Of a stretch of 39,460 nt of DNA, positions 20,009-29,969 are shown one piece after another. Position 1 is the first letter of the stretch, and every line of letters begins with the position of its first letter. This DNA is from Prochlorococcus sp. AG-418-O03 (GTDB lineage Bacteria; Cyanobacteriota; Cyanobacteriia; PCC-6307; Cyanobiaceae), in contig QCMJ01000009.1 of the NCBI GenBank assembly GCA_003213855.1, positions 1-39,460 on the forward strand, given 5' to 3'. Below the pieces are notes generated by a model that had not been told where the DNA came from, ran no database searches, and saw only the letters and a list, made by a program, of their open reading frames with translations. A program made the translations under genes and the position numbers.

Positions 20009-20708
20009 AACTCATCGGATCTAATGAAGCTCCTCCAACTAAAACCCCATCTATATCACTCATTGACATGATTTCGTCAATATTATTAGGTTTAACAGAA
20101 CCTCCATATTGAATAATTACATCATCAAAACCTATTAATTTCCTAATCAAAGAACATATCTTATTAGCTTCTTCTGCCTCACATGTTTTACCGGTGCCAA
20201 TAGCCCATATTGGTTCATAGGCCACAATTAAATTAGATGGATCTGTATTTTCTAATCCTTGTTCAACCTGTCTAGTAATAACCCTATCAGCTTCTCCTCG
20301 CTCTCTTTGTTCTAATGATTCTCCAACACAAACTATCGGAGTAAGTCCACTTGATTGAGCAAAAACTGCTCTTTTATTAATTTGTTCGTCACTTTCACTA
20401 AAGTACTTCCTTGGTTCACTGTGCCCTACTATTGCATAAGAGACACCATGTTCAAGAAGCATTTTTGGGGAAATTTCTGCAGTAAATGCTCCTTCATCCT
20501 CCCAATGAATATTTTGACTAGAAATGTCTAAATAATCAAAATCAGAATGATCAGAAAAGGTTGAAATAGCCGTAAAGGGTGGCGCAATAACAACTTTACG
20601 ATCTTCATTTATGTTTTTTATTAAAGGTATAAACTCTTCTAAATAAGATTTAGCTTCAGCACAAGTCATGTGCATTTTCCAATTACCAGCAATAACAGAT
20701 TTTCTCAA
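19983..20708 (-). CDS. tpiA: Triosephosphate isomerase
   Basis: It interconverts glyceraldehyde-3-phosphate and dihydroxyacetone phosphate in the Calvin cycle and glycolysis. The product is 241 residues, a usual length. Catalytic residues are all present: N9 and K11 in AGNWKMH, H96 in [10 protein letters not shown] and E165 in [12 protein letters not shown]. The C-terminal phosphate loop YGGSVKPNN and [12 protein letters not shown] are intact. folP overlaps its 3' end by 26 bases. The S4-domain gene lies 52 bases upstream on the same strand. Confidence 0.97.
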   Translation of the reverse strand: MRKSVIAGNWKMHMTCAEAKSYLEEFIPLIKNINEDRKVVIAPPFTAISTFSDHSDFDYLDISSQNIHWEDEGAFTAEISPKMLLEHGVSYAIVGHSEPRKYFSESDEQINKRAVFAQSSGLTPIVCVGESLEQRERGEADRVITRQVEQGLENTDPSNLIVAYEPIWAIGTGKTCEAEEANKICSLIRKLIGFDDVIIQYGGSVKPNNIDEIMSMSDIDGVLVGGASLDPMSFARIANYQ

Positions 20709-20760
20709 AATACTATCTCCAAGAAAATCATATTAATATAAATTGAGTTTATTAAGCCAA

Positions 20761-20937
20761 TTATTCGAAAAATAATTCATTTTTTAGAAATATAACTTTA
20801 TCTCCCTTATTTAATTTTCTTCCCCTCCTAGTTTCTATTACACCATTAACTTTGACAGAACCGGACTTAATAAAAATTTTTGCTTCTCCACCAGAAGAGA
20901 CCAAATTTTTCCATTTTAAGAATTGATCTAATTTCAT
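20761..20937 (-). CDS. Small S4-domain RNA-binding protein (58 aa)
   Basis: The ATG at 20937 and TAA at 20763-20761 give 58 residues. The whole protein is an S4 fold: MKLDQFLKWKNLVSSGGEAK, then SGSVKVNGVIETRRGRKLNKGD and a final strand KVIFL. The SGGEAK and SVKVNGxxETRRGRKLxxGD blocks match the YaaA/YbcJ (S4-domain-containing) family of small RNA-binding proteins linked to ribosome or rRNA contacts. The target RNA is unknown. It is too short for standard gene-length cut-offs but the motif match is clear. It is divergent from the ABC exporter gene across 58 bases. Confidence 0.87.
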   Translation of the reverse strand: MKLDQFLKWKNLVSSGGEAKIFIKSGSVKVNGVIETRRGRKLNKGDKVIFLKNELFFE

Positions 20938-20995
20938 TGTTTTTTATACCAAAAGAAATTGATAAAGTAGGATAAATAATAAAACATATAATATC

Positions 20996-22699
20996 TTGAG
21001 ACTAATACCACCAGTCAGACCATATTCGAATAAATTTATTAAAGGTTTTATATGCATGCTTATTTATGTAGCTTGTTGGCCTTTGTTAGCTTATTTTGCT
21101 GGAAACTTAATCCCAGCGATTGGATCTGGTGACCTCTCCAAAGTTACCAGCATAATAGTTAAGTCCTTATTTGTATTTTTAGTTCAGAAAATTGCTCAAT
21201 TTGGACAGGATGTATTCATAGCAAAACCTTCTATAGAAATTAGTGAAGTAATGAGAGGAAATTTATTTAGCAAAATTCAGAAAATAGAAATGAACTCTGT
21301 TGAAAAGATTTCAGCCGGGGATATCACATATAGACTTACAGAAGATGCAGATAGAGTAAGCGAAGTTATTTATAAAACAGCTCAGGATACTATTCCATGC
21401 ACATTACAGTTATTAGCGGTAATAATCTATATGTTTTATTTAGATTGGTCACTAACATTATCAACTTTTTTTTTAGCACCATTGATTATTCTTTCAGTTA
21501 ATAGTTTTGGAAGAAGAGTTTTATTCGCATCGGAGAAAAGTCAAGAATCAACAAGTAATTTAGCAGGTTTAATAGGTGAATCTATAAATGGAATGTCGAC
21601 CATAAGAGCTTTTGCTGCAGAAAATTGGATTGAGAGTAGATTTTATAAAAGATTAATTGCGAATAAAAATGCAAAATATAAAACATTAAAAATACTTGCA
21701 TTTCAACATCCAGTTGTAGGATTTGTTGAAGCATTTGGAATATTAGCAATATTAGGTTTAGGAGCTGCAAGAATTAATCTAGGCCTTCTCACAAGCGAAG
21801 AATTCAGCAGTTTCTTTGCTGCAATATTGATGCTTATTGATCCAATAAGCCATGTAAGTACAAATTTTAACGATTACAAACAGGCAGAAGCATCTATAAA
21901 AAGGTTAAAAAACATAAATCTAGAACCTATCGAAGATGATAAAGAAAATTTAATAAGGATATCCAATATAGTTGGAAAAATAAGTTTCAAAAAAGTTAAT
22001 TTCGCTTACAAAAAAGATAATAAAGTACTTAAAAATATCAATTTAGAAATTAAAAAAGGGGAAGTCACAGCTTTTGTTGGAGCTTCTGGGGCTGGTAAAA
22101 GTACAATGCTAGCATTGATATTAAAGTTTATAACTCCAAATAATGGTGACATTTTTATAGATGATAAAAATCTCAAAATATTAAATACCAAAGATATTAG
22201 AAAAAACATTGCATTAGTACAACAACAGCCTTTTTTGTTTTCAGGAACAATTATTGATGTAATAAGGATGGGAAGAAATTTCACCAAAGAAGAAGTTATA
22301 GAATCAGCAAGAAAAGCAAACGCTCACAACTTCATTCAAAAGCTTCCTGAGAAATATGAAACTAAAATAACTGAAAGAGGATCAAATTTCTCGGGGGGTC
22401 AGATCCAGAGGATAGCAATTGCAAGAGCAATACTTGGGAACCCATCAATTCTTCTTTTAGACGAGGCCACAAGTGCGTTAGATGCAGAATCAGAATCTGA
22501 AGTCCAAGAAGGTCTTAATAGAGCGATGAAAGATAGAACAGTAATAGTAATTGCTCATAGATTAGCCACTACTCAAGAGGCAAATAAAATAGTTGTTTTC
22601 GATAAAGGTGAAATAATTGAAGTTGGGAAACATATTGATTTAATCAATAAACCTGGGATTTATAAAGAATTATGTGAAAAACAATTGATTAAAAAATAA
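20996..22699 (+). CDS. ABC exporter half-transporter, MsbA/lipid-A-exporter type
   Basis: 567 residues with a fused membrane domain (about six helices, residues 15-300) and an ATPase domain. Walker A GASGAGKST lies at 362-370, the signature FSGGQIQRIAIARA near 465, Walker B ILLLDEATSALD near 487 and the H-loop in VIVIAHRLAT. It should work as a homodimer exporting a lipid or hydrophobic molecule from the inner leaflet. The substrate is not decided by sequence. The start is a TTG at 20996, giving RLIPPVRPYSNKF; no better ATG lies upstream in frame. The DUF6447-like gene follows after 33 bases. Confidence 0.88.
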   Translation: MRLIPPVRPYSNKFIKGFICMLIYVACWPLLAYFAGNLIPAIGSGDLSKVTSIIVKSLFVFLVQKIAQFGQDVFIAKPSIEISEVMRGNLFSKIQKIEMNSVEKISAGDITYRLTEDADRVSEVIYKTAQDTIPCTLQLLAVIIYMFYLDWSLTLSTFFLAPLIILSVNSFGRRVLFASEKSQESTSNLAGLIGESINGMSTIRAFAAENWIESRFYKRLIANKNAKYKTLKILAFQHPVVGFVEAFGILAILGLGAARINLGLLTSEEFSSFFAAILMLIDPISHVSTNFNDYKQAEASIKRLKNINLEPIEDDKENLIRISNIVGKISFKKVNFAYKKDNKVLKNINLEIKKGEVTAFVGASGAGKSTMLALILKFITPNNGDIFIDDKNLKILNTKDIRKNIALVQQQPFLFSGTIIDVIRMGRNFTKEEVIESARKANAHNFIQKLPEKYETKITERGSNFSGGQIQRIAIARAILGNPSILLLDEATSALDAESESEVQEGLNRAMKDRTVIVIAHRLATTQEANKIVVFDKGEIIEVGKHIDLINKPGIYKELCEKQLIKK

Positions 22700-22732
22700 T
22701 AACTTTATCTTATTTATTAAAAAAGTAAATTC

Positions 22733-22951
22733 ATGAGCGAAAACACAAATGATTCTGCAAATCCAGTTCTAACCTTTGATGGTAAAAAATATTTAATAAA
22801 TGAACTTTCGAATGAAATAAAAGAATCTATAAAAGTATTACAAATGGCGGAGACACAACTTAAGATGCACCAAGATACTCTCAAATTACTTTCAATTAGT
22901 CGTAACTCTTTAGTTAATCAATTAAGAGAAAAACTAAAAAACTTGGAATAA
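22733..22951 (+). CDS. Small coiled-coil protein, DUF6447-like (72 aa)
   Basis: 72 residues: a polar N-terminus, a short strand-like LTFDGKKYLINELS block, then a helix of about 45 residues with regular hydrophobic spacing (IKVLQMAETQLKMHQDTLKL and on), predicted to be coiled coil. This resembles the DUF6447 family of marine cyanobacteria and their phages, recalled with moderate confidence. The gene is 33 bases downstream of the ABC exporter and 4 bases from the convergent carB stop. Role unknown. Confidence 0.68.
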   Translation: MSENTNDSANPVLTFDGKKYLINELSNEIKESIKVLQMAETQLKMHQDTLKLLSISRNSLVNQLREKLKNLE

Positions 22952-22955
22952 AATT

Positions 22956-25900
22956 TTAATAATTATGGATTTCTTGCAGAGAGTAAGTATTAATTTTATT
23001 ACATTGCAAAGCTTTGATAGCCTTAATAGCAGCCTTCGCTCCAGGAATAGTTGTAAAAGTTGGAATATTATATTCTAAAGCAGCACGTCTTAAATAAGCA
23101 TCATCATGAAGAGCCTGCGAGCCAATAGGAGTATTAATTATTAATTGTACAAGTCCCGAGCGAATTAGGTCCTCAATATTTGGTCTTCCTTCATGAACTT
23201 TTAGCACTTCTTCAACTTGAATTCCTAAATTCACCAAATACTCAGCTGTACCTTTTGTTGCAATTAATTTAAATCCTAAAATCAAAAGTTCTCTTGCAAC
23301 TTCCTCAAGATTTTTTTTATCTAAATCATTTGTAGACAAAAAAGCTACTCCTTCTGAAGGAACTCCATTACCTGCTGCCAATTCCGACTTGGCATAAGCA
23401 ATTCCAAAATCTTTAGCTAAACCCATTACTTCTCCAGTAGATTTCATTTCAGGGCCAAGTAATGTATCAGATCCAGGAAATCTTTTAAAAGGTAAAACGG
23501 CCTCTTTTACTGCCTGAAATTTTGGAGTAAATTCTTCTGTGAAATTAAGATCTTCTAATGTAAAACCTTGCATTAACTGAGTAGCTAATTTTGCAACTGG
23601 TTTACCTATGGCTTTTGAAACAAATGGAACTGTCCTAGAAGCTCTTGGATTTGCTTCAAGAATAAATAATTTATTTTCTTTATTATTTGTATTTATTACT
23701 GCAAATTGCAAATTAATTAAACCAACAACGTTTAATCTTTGTGCAATTAATTTAGTCCAGTTTCTTACATTTTCTATTGTGGATGATGAAAGAGAAATGG
23801 AAGGCAAACAACAAGCTGAATCTCCTGAATGAATTCCAGCAGGTTCCACATGTTCCATTAGGCCTGCAATTACAACCGACCCCTCTGAATCGCATAAAGC
23901 ATCAACATCTATCTCAATTGCATTATTCAAATATTGATCAAGAAGTATTGGATGATCTGGCGATACCTTAACTGCTTCAGAGATGTATCTTGATAATTCA
24001 TTCTCATCTTTAACAATTTCCATTGCCCTTCCACCTAAAACATAAGAAGGTCTTACAACTAAGGGGAATCCTATATTTTTTGCTACTATTTCTGCTTCAT
24101 TTTGATTACGTGCAATACCGTTCAAAGGTTGCCTAATACTTAATTCTTCAAGAATTTTTGTAAATTCCTCTCTATCTTCCGCTAAATCTATAGAAATTGG
24201 AGAAGTCCCAAGAATTATTGATCCAGTTCTGACCCCATCATTAGATTTAAGCCATTCAAATAAAGATAACGATAATTTCAGAGGAGTTTGACCTCCAAAT
24301 TGAACAATCAAACCATAAGGTTTTTCAGCTTCTATTATGTTGAGCACATCCTCCAAAGTTACAGGCTCAAAATATAAAATATCGCTAGTATCATAATCTG
24401 TTGAAACAGTTTCAGGGTTACTATTAACCATTATTGTTTTATAACCATTTGTAGAAGCTTGATATGATGCATGACAACAACAGTAATCAAATTCTATTCC
24501 CTGACCAATTCTGTTTGGGCCTCCTCCTAGAATCATAATTTTTTTTGATTTACTATTTTCTGAAATCTCGCTATCAAAAATTTGAGAATTAAAATTAATG
24601 AATGATTCTTCGTAAGTTGAATAATGATAGGGAGTTGAGGATGCGAATTCTGCTGAACAAGTATCAACAGTTTTATAAATTGGAATTATATTAAGTTTTT
24701 TTCTATAACTTCTTACTTCAAAAAATTCAGAATTAGTTAACTTTGCTATCTGTTGATCTGAAAAGCCTAATTGTTTAGCATGTAACATCAAGTCCCTATC
24801 AAGAGTATAAAGTTCCTTATCTTTCAAAAAATCATTTTCAAAATTAAAGATATTACGTAATTTTTCGATAAACCATAAATCTATATTTGTAATTTCTTGA
24901 ATATATGTATTAGTTTTCCCAAGCTGCATAGCTTTTTTAATTAGGAGAATTCTTTCAGATGTAGGGTTTCTTAAACTATTTTTAATTTGACTCTCATTTT
25001 TAAATTCATCTTGTGAATCACATTCCCATCCAAAAACACCTACTTCTAATGACCTTAATGCTTTCTGAAATGATTCTTCAAAAGAACGACCTATTGCCAT
25101 TGACTCACCAACAGATTTCATGGCAGTGCTTAAGGTATTAGAAGAGCCTTTAAACTTTTCAAAAGCAAATCTTGGGATCTTGGTAACTACGTAATCAATT
25201 GATGGCTCAAAACATGCAGGTGTTTTTTTTGTAATATCATTAATAATCTCATCAAGTGTATAACCAACAGATAATAAAGCTGCAATTTTAGCTATTGGGA
25301 ATCCAGTTGCTTTACTTGCTAAAGCAGAGGATCTACTTACACGGGGATTCATTTCTATGACAATTACTTCTCCATTAGATGGATTTATTGCAAATTGAAT
25401 ATTACTCCCTCCTGTTTCAACTCCTACCTCTCTAATGATTTTCAATGACAAATCCCTTAACCTCTGATATTCCTTATCTGTTAAAGTCTGGGCAGGAGCT
25501 ACAGTAATCGAATCTCCAGTATGAACGCCCATAGGGTCTAAATTCTCAATGCTGCACACTATTACTACATTGTCAGCAGTGTCTCTCATTACCTCTAGTT
25601 CAAACTCTTTCCATCCAATAAGTGATTTTTCAATCAATATTTGATTGCTTGGACTTTCCTCTAAACCTGATTTACACAATTCTACAAATTCTTCAAGGTT
25701 AAAAGCAATACCACCTCCTACTCCACCTAATGTAAATGCAGGCCTTATAATGAGAGGATAAGAATTAATTTTTTTGGATACCTTCATAGCTTCATCCAGA
25801 TTAGATGCGATACCAGAAGGACAAACTCCTACATTAATTTTCTCCATCGATTCTTTAAACAATTTTCTATCTTCAGCTTTATTAATAGCTCTTAAATCAG

Positions 25901-26252
25901 CACCAATTAATTCAATATTATTTTGCTTTAAAAAATTTGACTCTGATAATTTAACCGCAAGATTCAAAGCGGTTTGCCCCCCCATAGTGGGAAGAATTGC
26001 ATCAGGTTTTTCTCTTAAAATGATCTGAGAAACAATTTCAGGAGTCAATGGTTCAATATATGTTTTGCTTGCGATCTCAGGATCAGTCATTATTGATGCT
26101 GGATTTGAATTTATTAAGACAATTTCATAACCAGCATTTCTTAGAGCTTTGCAAGCTTGAGTGCCAGAGTAATCAAATTCGCATGCTTGCCCTATAACAA
26201 TCGGTCCCGAACCTAGAATAAGAATTTTTTTTAGATCACCTCTTTGAGGCAT
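22956..26252 (-). CDS. carB: Carbamoyl-phosphate synthase large subunit
   Basis: It makes carbamoyl phosphate from bicarbonate, ATP and ammonia delivered by CarA, for arginine and pyrimidine synthesis. 1098 residues, close to the usual 1070-1100. The two homologous ATP-grasp halves are visible. The first has [20 protein letters not shown] and a glycine-rich TLGGVGGG loop. The second has [19 protein letters not shown] near 575 and [13 protein letters not shown]. Oligomerisation and allosteric domains follow in order, with the C-terminal MGS-like domain (about 960-1098) containing [18 protein letters not shown]. carA is not in the window. The start faces the DUF3318 gene across 108 bases. Confidence 0.97.
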   Translation of the reverse strand: MPQRGDLKKILILGSGPIVIGQACEFDYSGTQACKALRNAGYEIVLINSNPASIMTDPEIASKTYIEPLTPEIVSQIILREKPDAILPTMGGQTALNLAVKLSESNFLKQNNIELIGADLRAINKAEDRKLFKESMEKINVGVCPSGIASNLDEAMKVSKKINSYPLIIRPAFTLGGVGGGIAFNLEEFVELCKSGLEESPSNQILIEKSLIGWKEFELEVMRDTADNVVIVCSIENLDPMGVHTGDSITVAPAQTLTDKEYQRLRDLSLKIIREVGVETGGSNIQFAINPSNGEVIVIEMNPRVSRSSALASKATGFPIAKIAALLSVGYTLDEIINDITKKTPACFEPSIDYVVTKIPRFAFEKFKGSSNTLSTAMKSVGESMAIGRSFEESFQKALRSLEVGVFGWECDSQDEFKNESQIKNSLRNPTSERILLIKKAMQLGKTNTYIQEITNIDLWFIEKLRNIFNFENDFLKDKELYTLDRDLMLHAKQLGFSDQQIAKLTNSEFFEVRSYRKKLNIIPIYKTVDTCSAEFASSTPYHYSTYEESFINFNSQIFDSEISENSKSKKIMILGGGPNRIGQGIEFDYCCCHASYQASTNGYKTIMVNSNPETVSTDYDTSDILYFEPVTLEDVLNIIEAEKPYGLIVQFGGQTPLKLSLSLFEWLKSNDGVRTGSIILGTSPISIDLAEDREEFTKILEELSIRQPLNGIARNQNEAEIVAKNIGFPLVVRPSYVLGGRAMEIVKDENELSRYISEAVKVSPDHPILLDQYLNNAIEIDVDALCDSEGSVVIAGLMEHVEPAGIHSGDSACCLPSISLSSSTIENVRNWTKLIAQRLNVVGLINLQFAVINTNNKENKLFILEANPRASRTVPFVSKAIGKPVAKLATQLMQGFTLEDLNFTEEFTPKFQAVKEAVLPFKRFPGSDTLLGPEMKSTGEVMGLAKDFGIAYAKSELAAGNGVPSEGVAFLSTNDLDKKNLEEVARELLILGFKLIATKGTAEYLVNLGIQVEEVLKVHEGRPNIEDLIRSGLVQLIINTPIGSQALHDDAYLRRAALEYNIPTFTTIPGAKAAIKAIKALQCNKINTYSLQEIHNY

Positions 26253-26360
26253 AATTTAAACCCTTCATTTATCACATGCTACTTATAAATCATCAGATGT
26301 TAATGAACTTACTTGAAAAGCAACATTTGTTTCTATAGTATTGAAAGAAATTAATATTTT

Positions 26361-26999
26361 ATGAGCGAACTTCAGCGACTTAAAAACTTGTTGCCTCCAG
26401 AGAATGAAAGTTGGGTATTTGTTGAAGCTGCTGCGGCTATTGACCCACCTTTAATAACACTTGAGGAAATTGGTCGTGACGAAGTAGAAATTCAAATAGA
26501 TTTAGATGAATGGGATAACTTAGCTATTGACCACAGAAATCTATTATTTTGGCACGAGGTTGGAAAAATTCAAAATGACACAATTCCCAGAGATGGATGG
26601 GAAATGGCAGCTCTTGCTATAGGTCTTGGAGGGGCTATAGGAGAGTTGTGGGTACAAGATGGTTTACTTTTATTGCTTGCTCTTGGTTTATCAAGTTTTG
26701 CAGGATATAGATTATATTTAAAAAATAATTCTGAAAAAAAACTTCAAGATGCTATTTATGCAGATGAAAGAGCTATAGATCTTGCTTGTAGATTTGGATA
26801 CAGCATTCCAAATGCTTATAAAAGTCTTGGAGGAGCATTAAAGGAGTTAATAGACAAGACACGAAAAAAGAAAAAAAGAAGTTTCTTTGAAGATAGATTA
26901 GATGCATTAAGAAAAAGTGCAGAAAAAGCAAGATCAGAATTATCTCAGCAAGAAGGTTCAGAAAAATCAGTTTCAAGCGAAAATGTTTATGGACAATAA
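26361..26999 (+). CDS. DUF3318 family cyanobacterial membrane protein
   Basis: 212 residues. The N-terminal region MSELQRLKNLLPPENESW and the RNLLFWHEVGKIQNDTIPRDGWE block are typical of DUF3318, a cyanobacterial family resembling a degenerate zinc-protease or DUF3267-like fold (the HEVGK sequence recalls an HExxH start but lacks the second His). One or two hydrophobic segments follow (about 82-114), then a charged helical C-terminus of about 60 residues rich in Lys. The rsfS start overlaps its 3' end, so the two are translationally coupled. Function not established. Confidence 0.75.
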   Translation: MSELQRLKNLLPPENESWVFVEAAAAIDPPLITLEEIGRDEVEIQIDLDEWDNLAIDHRNLLFWHEVGKIQNDTIPRDGWEMAALAIGLGGAIGELWVQDGLLLLLALGLSSFAGYRLYLKNNSEKKLQDAIYADERAIDLACRFGYSIPNAYKSLGGALKELIDKTRKKKKRSFFEDRLDALRKSAEKARSELSQQEGSEKSVSSENVYGQ

Positions 27000-27333
27000 A
27001 AATTTGGTTTTAATGGCAGCTAAAGCATGTGATGAAAAAAAGGCAAAAGATATAAAACTTATAAAAATTGACAAAGTATCTTTTATAAGTGAATGGATTT
27101 TGATCGCAGAGGGATTATCTGATGTACAAGTTAGATCTATAACTAACTCTGTTGAGGGAGAACTTAGAGAGAAGGCTAAAATTGAACCGATACGAAAAGA
27201 AGGAATTAACGAAGCGAAATGGGCTTTACTCGATTATGGTGATTTGATAGTAAATATTTTTCAACCAGAAATAAGAAAATATTATGATCTTGAATCCTTC
27301 TGGAGTAATGGCGATAATCTAATATTTCCATAG
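26983..27333 (+). CDS. rsfS: Ribosomal silencing factor RsfS
   Basis: It binds ribosomal protein L14 on the 50S subunit and blocks subunit joining when nutrients are scarce. About 116 residues from the ATG at 26983 (a second in-frame ATG at 26989 gives 114). The family pattern is visible: AAKACDEKKAKDIKLIKI, SFISEWILIAEGLSDVQVRSI and the C-terminal WALLDYGDLIVNIFQPEIRK followed by YYDLESFW. The frame stays open further upstream inside the DUF3318 gene, but conservation starts at the chosen codon. It overlaps the upstream gene by 17 bases; CGLD27 follows 8 bases downstream. Confidence 0.93.
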   Translation: MFMDNKNLVLMAAKACDEKKAKDIKLIKIDKVSFISEWILIAEGLSDVQVRSITNSVEGELREKAKIEPIRKEGINEAKWALLDYGDLIVNIFQPEIRKYYDLESFWSNGDNLIFP

Positions 27334-27341
27334 TATATTTC

Positions 27342-27836
27342 ATGAGAGAATCTAAGTGTCCTGTCCCTAAAGAGCAACAACCAACAAACGAATTCATAGA
27401 ATTATCAAAATCTAAAATTTTTTCTTGGCCAAAAACAAAAAAGTCACTAATTTTTGTTTTGGTAAAATTCTGGTTAGGAGCTTTTGTTCTATTTCTTGTC
27501 ATTTCTTCTGGAAGTGTATATTTTAAAACATACCTTTTTAAATATATTCTATTAAGCTTTTTTAGCAGCTTATCAATACCTCTTTTAATTTCATTAAGGT
27601 TATATATTGGTTGGAACCACATATTTAAAAGATTAATCTCTGAAAAAGTTGAGTATGAGGAATCAGGTTGGTATGACGGTCAAGTGTGGGAAAAGCCATT
27701 AGTTTTGAAAGAAAAAGAATCACTTATTGCCTCAATTGAGGTAAAGCCTATTTTAAAAAATTTAATTCAAATTTTTTCTATTATTTCAGTCTTAGCTTTG
27801 TCTGGAATTTTGATTTTTCAATATAACAATTTCTAA
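27342..27836 (+). CDS. CGLD27 family (DUF1230) membrane protein
   Basis: 164 residues. The N-terminus CPVPKEQQPTNEFIEL is the family hallmark (Cys-Pro-Val-Pro-x-Glu-Gln-x-Pro). Two hydrophobic segments follow (about 38-60 and 66-88), then the conserved ESGWYDGQVWEKPLVL block and a final hydrophobic helix (about 141-160). CGLD27 proteins are conserved across the green lineage, diatoms and cyanobacteria. In plants and algae they are linked to photosynthesis or iron-limited acclimation, but the biochemistry is unresolved. The start ATG is 8 bases after rsfS, and the asparaginase gene starts right after the TAA with no gap, so these genes are one transcript. Confidence 0.85.
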   Translation: MRESKCPVPKEQQPTNEFIELSKSKIFSWPKTKKSLIFVLVKFWLGAFVLFLVISSGSVYFKTYLFKYILLSFFSSLSIPLLISLRLYIGWNHIFKRLISEKVEYEESGWYDGQVWEKPLVLKEKESLIASIEVKPILKNLIQIFSIISVLALSGILIFQYNNF

Positions 27837-28802
27837 ATGAGTTCTAATTTCAAAAAGCTTTACACCTCTAACAATCCTCCCTTACAAGCAACCTTAATAA
27901 GAGGATCAAATATTGAGTCGATCCATAAAATTCATGCTGTTATTACTGATAAAAAAGGGAGGGTTTTAATGTATGCAGGAAATCCAGAATACAAAAGTTT
28001 CATAAGGTCTGCACTAAAACCGTTTCAAGCAATACCTTTTGTAAGTAGTGGAGCTGCATCAAAAATCAATAATGAATCAAAATCAATTGCTTTAGCATGC
28101 GGGTCACATAGTGGATCAAAACTTCATTCAAGGGAAGCATTCAAAATTTTATGGGAATATGACATTGACATTAATAATCTTAAATGTCCAAAATCCAAGA
28201 CAAGTGCATTAGAACATAATTGTTCTGGCAAACATGCTGCTTTTTTAGCTACATGCAAAAAAATGAATTGGCCTTTAGATAGTTACTTAAAGGGGGATCA
28301 TCCTCTTCAAATAGAAATATTCAGAATTGTTTCAGAATTACTTGAAATCTCGTCATCTGAAATAATCGCAGAACGTGATGATTGTGGTGCACCCACTCTT
28401 TATTTAAAACTATTAGAAATGTCGAGGTTGTATTCACTTCTGAGTAGTTCCGAAAATGCTGAATTAGAACAAATAAGTAGAGCTATGACAGTAAACCCAA
28501 CGATGATAAGTGATAATAATAAATTTGATACAGAAATAATTAAAGCTTCTCATGGGAAGGTTATAGGTAAAGGTGGAGCCGAGGGAATACAGTGTCTATG
28601 TAAAGTAAATGAAGGGATAGGTTTAGCTTTAAAAGTAGAAGATGGTTCAAAAAGAGCAAAGCATGCTGTTAGTCTTCACTTACTAAAACAGTTAGAGTGG
28701 ATATCTGACTTAAGAATTCAAGACATCGAAGATAAGGTGTTTAATTTTTCTGAAGGAGTACGACTTGAAGTTAAAGGTAAAGTAAAATTCCAAGAATCCT
28801 AA
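27837..28802 (+). CDS. Asparaginase II family protein (PF06089 type)
   Basis: 321 residues, usual length for this family, which is unrelated in sequence to the classical bacterial AnsA/AnsB enzymes. Conserved blocks: RSALKPFQAIPFVSSGA (57-73), ACGSHSGS, HNCSGKHAAFLATC (127-140), DHPLQIEIFR, ERDDCGAPTLYLKL and GKGGAEGIQCLC. Rhizobial relatives are thermolabile asparaginases; activity of the cyanobacterial members is assumed rather than shown. It starts immediately after the CGLD27 stop codon (TAAATG). tRNA-fMet follows 44 bases downstream and may be co-transcribed with it, ending at a good terminator. Confidence 0.85.
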   Translation: MSSNFKKLYTSNNPPLQATLIRGSNIESIHKIHAVITDKKGRVLMYAGNPEYKSFIRSALKPFQAIPFVSSGAASKINNESKSIALACGSHSGSKLHSREAFKILWEYDIDINNLKCPKSKTSALEHNCSGKHAAFLATCKKMNWPLDSYLKGDHPLQIEIFRIVSELLEISSSEIIAERDDCGAPTLYLKLLEMSRLYSLLSSSENAELEQISRAMTVNPTMISDNNKFDTEIIKASHGKVIGKGGAEGIQCLCKVNEGIGLALKVEDGSKRAKHAVSLHLLKQLEWISDLRIQDIEDKVFNFSEGVRLEVKGKVKFQES

Positions 28803-28846
28803 AAAACAGGAAAATTAACCCTTTCAGATGTATGCTATGTATATGA

Positions 28847-28923
<77 letters not shown>

Positions 28924-28926
28924 TTC

Positions 28927-28952
28927 AAAAGCAGCTTTACAGCTGCTTTTTT
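28927..28952 (+). terminator. Rho-independent terminator after tRNA-fMet
   Basis: An AAAAGCAGC arm, a TTTACA loop and a GCTGCTTTTTT arm form a stem with five strong base pairs extended by A:T pairs and a run of six T. It lies four bases after the encoded CCA. It should end the transcript that carries the tRNA and perhaps the DUF3318-rsfS-CGLD27-asparaginase genes. Confidence 0.9.
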
Positions 28953-29025
28953 AGTAATTGCAATAGTTATATAAATTATAAAAATAAAGATTATAACGTC
29001 TTAACTAAAAAGAGTTTCTAAAAAA

Positions 29026-29127
29026 TTATTTGAGATCTTTTTGAATAGAGAATTTCAAGTCAACTCTAACTATTAGGCCAATAATGATAAAAAGAATTCC
29101 AATGTATGAATTCAAAGATAGGTTCAA
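29026..29127 (-). CDS. Possible very small membrane protein (33 aa)
   Basis: A reading frame with TTG start and TAA stop gives 33 residues: NLSLNSYIG, a hydrophobic helix (ILFIIIGLIV), then RVDLKFSIQKDLK. The hydrophobic helix followed by a charged tail is what a small photosynthetic or regulatory membrane peptide looks like. The start has no visible ribosome-binding site and no ATG, so chance is possible. It lies in a 335-base gap (28953-29287) that otherwise shows only AT-rich DNA. Confidence 0.28.
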   Translation of the reverse strand: MNLSLNSYIGILFIIIGLIVRVDLKFSIQKDLK

Positions 29128-29287
29128 AATATTAAATTAATTTTCTTATTAAATTTTAACTCACAAATCATATCTATCAAATCCGCCAATAAAAAAGAAT
29201 TTTAAAAAATCTGAATTTTGAACATTTACATCTTAAATAAGTGATTTAATAAAGTAGAGTAAAAATTATCTAATTTAGTAAAAATAT

Positions 29288-29434
29288 ATGCAGAATTTCC
29301 TACAACGTGATTTAGGTTCAAGCATGTTATCAATAGCTGTCATATTAGGTTGGTTAGGTCTGTTTTTTGTATTTTTGAGAGTATTAACAATTTCAATAAA
29401 GAGAATCCTTGAAGCAGTTTTCAAAAAATCATAA
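29288..29434 (+). CDS. Small single-helix membrane protein (48 aa)
   Basis: ATG at 29288, TAA at 29432-29434, 48 residues. Layout: N-terminal MQNFLQRDLGSS, one strong hydrophobic helix (about residues 14-32: SIAVILGWLGLFFVFLR, containing GWLG) and a basic amphipathic tail ISIKRILEAVFKKS. It is typical in composition of small cyanobacterial thylakoid or plasma-membrane proteins, but I do not recognise it as a known Psb, Pet or Ndh subunit. It is preceded by an AT-rich stretch and followed 69 bases later by the DUF2862 gene on the same strand. Confidence 0.62.
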   Translation: MQNFLQRDLGSSMLSIAVILGWLGLFFVFLRVLTISIKRILEAVFKKS

Positions 29435-29503
29435 TTTAAATAAATCAATAATTCAGAATTAATCGCATAAATCATTTATCACTAAGTATAATGACCTAAA
29501 AAG

Positions 29504-29893
29504 ATGTCAATTTTAGATAAAGTTAAGATAGGAAATTCTGTTCAAGTTAACCTAGAACTATCTAAGGATAGACTTACCAAAGAAACTATTGATGCAATAA
29601 ATGTTTCTTCATTGGGTAAGATAAGTGATTTCAGAATAACTGATGGCAAAGGTATTGGAGTTGTCCTGCAATTATCTAATGGAAAAGAGCAATGGTTTTT
29701 TGAGAATGAAATTGATCTTCTTGATGAAAATGGTAATGTAATTAAAAAAAATATTAATAAAAAAGAGAATAGTAATTTTATATTTGATTCTTTAAGAGGA
29801 TTAAATTATGAAAATAAAAATAAAGCTAGCGAGTTACTTAATCCAATTAACTTTTTTATCTGGCTGGTTGTATCGTTTAAGGATATTTTTTAA
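29504..29893 (+). CDS. DUF2862-containing protein
   Basis: 129 residues. The first 75 form a small beta-barrel-like domain: KVKIGNSVQVNLELSKDRLT, LGKISDFRITDGKGIGVVLQ, then QWFFENEIDLLDE. The TDGxGIG and WFFxxE elements are the DUF2862 hallmark in cyanobacteria. The tail (about 76-129) is Asn/Lys-rich and ends in a hydrophobic stretch PINFFIWLVVSF that may associate with the membrane. Function not established. It lies upstream of the ABC-2 exporter genes with a 76-base gap. Confidence 0.75.
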   Translation: MSILDKVKIGNSVQVNLELSKDRLTKETIDAINVSSLGKISDFRITDGKGIGVVLQLSNGKEQWFFENEIDLLDENGNVIKKNINKKENSNFIFDSLRGLNYENKNKASELLNPINFFIWLVVSFKDIF

Positions 29894-29969
29894 TTTGTTA
29901 AAAAATTTTCTAAAATAAAGATAATTTAATAATGTATTTAAATTAAAAGTTTCAATAATTAAAATTTAA

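Noticed and set aside
23608..23971. Antisense frames inside carB
   Set aside because: They mirror the codon structure of the conserved CarB frame and have no domain signal.
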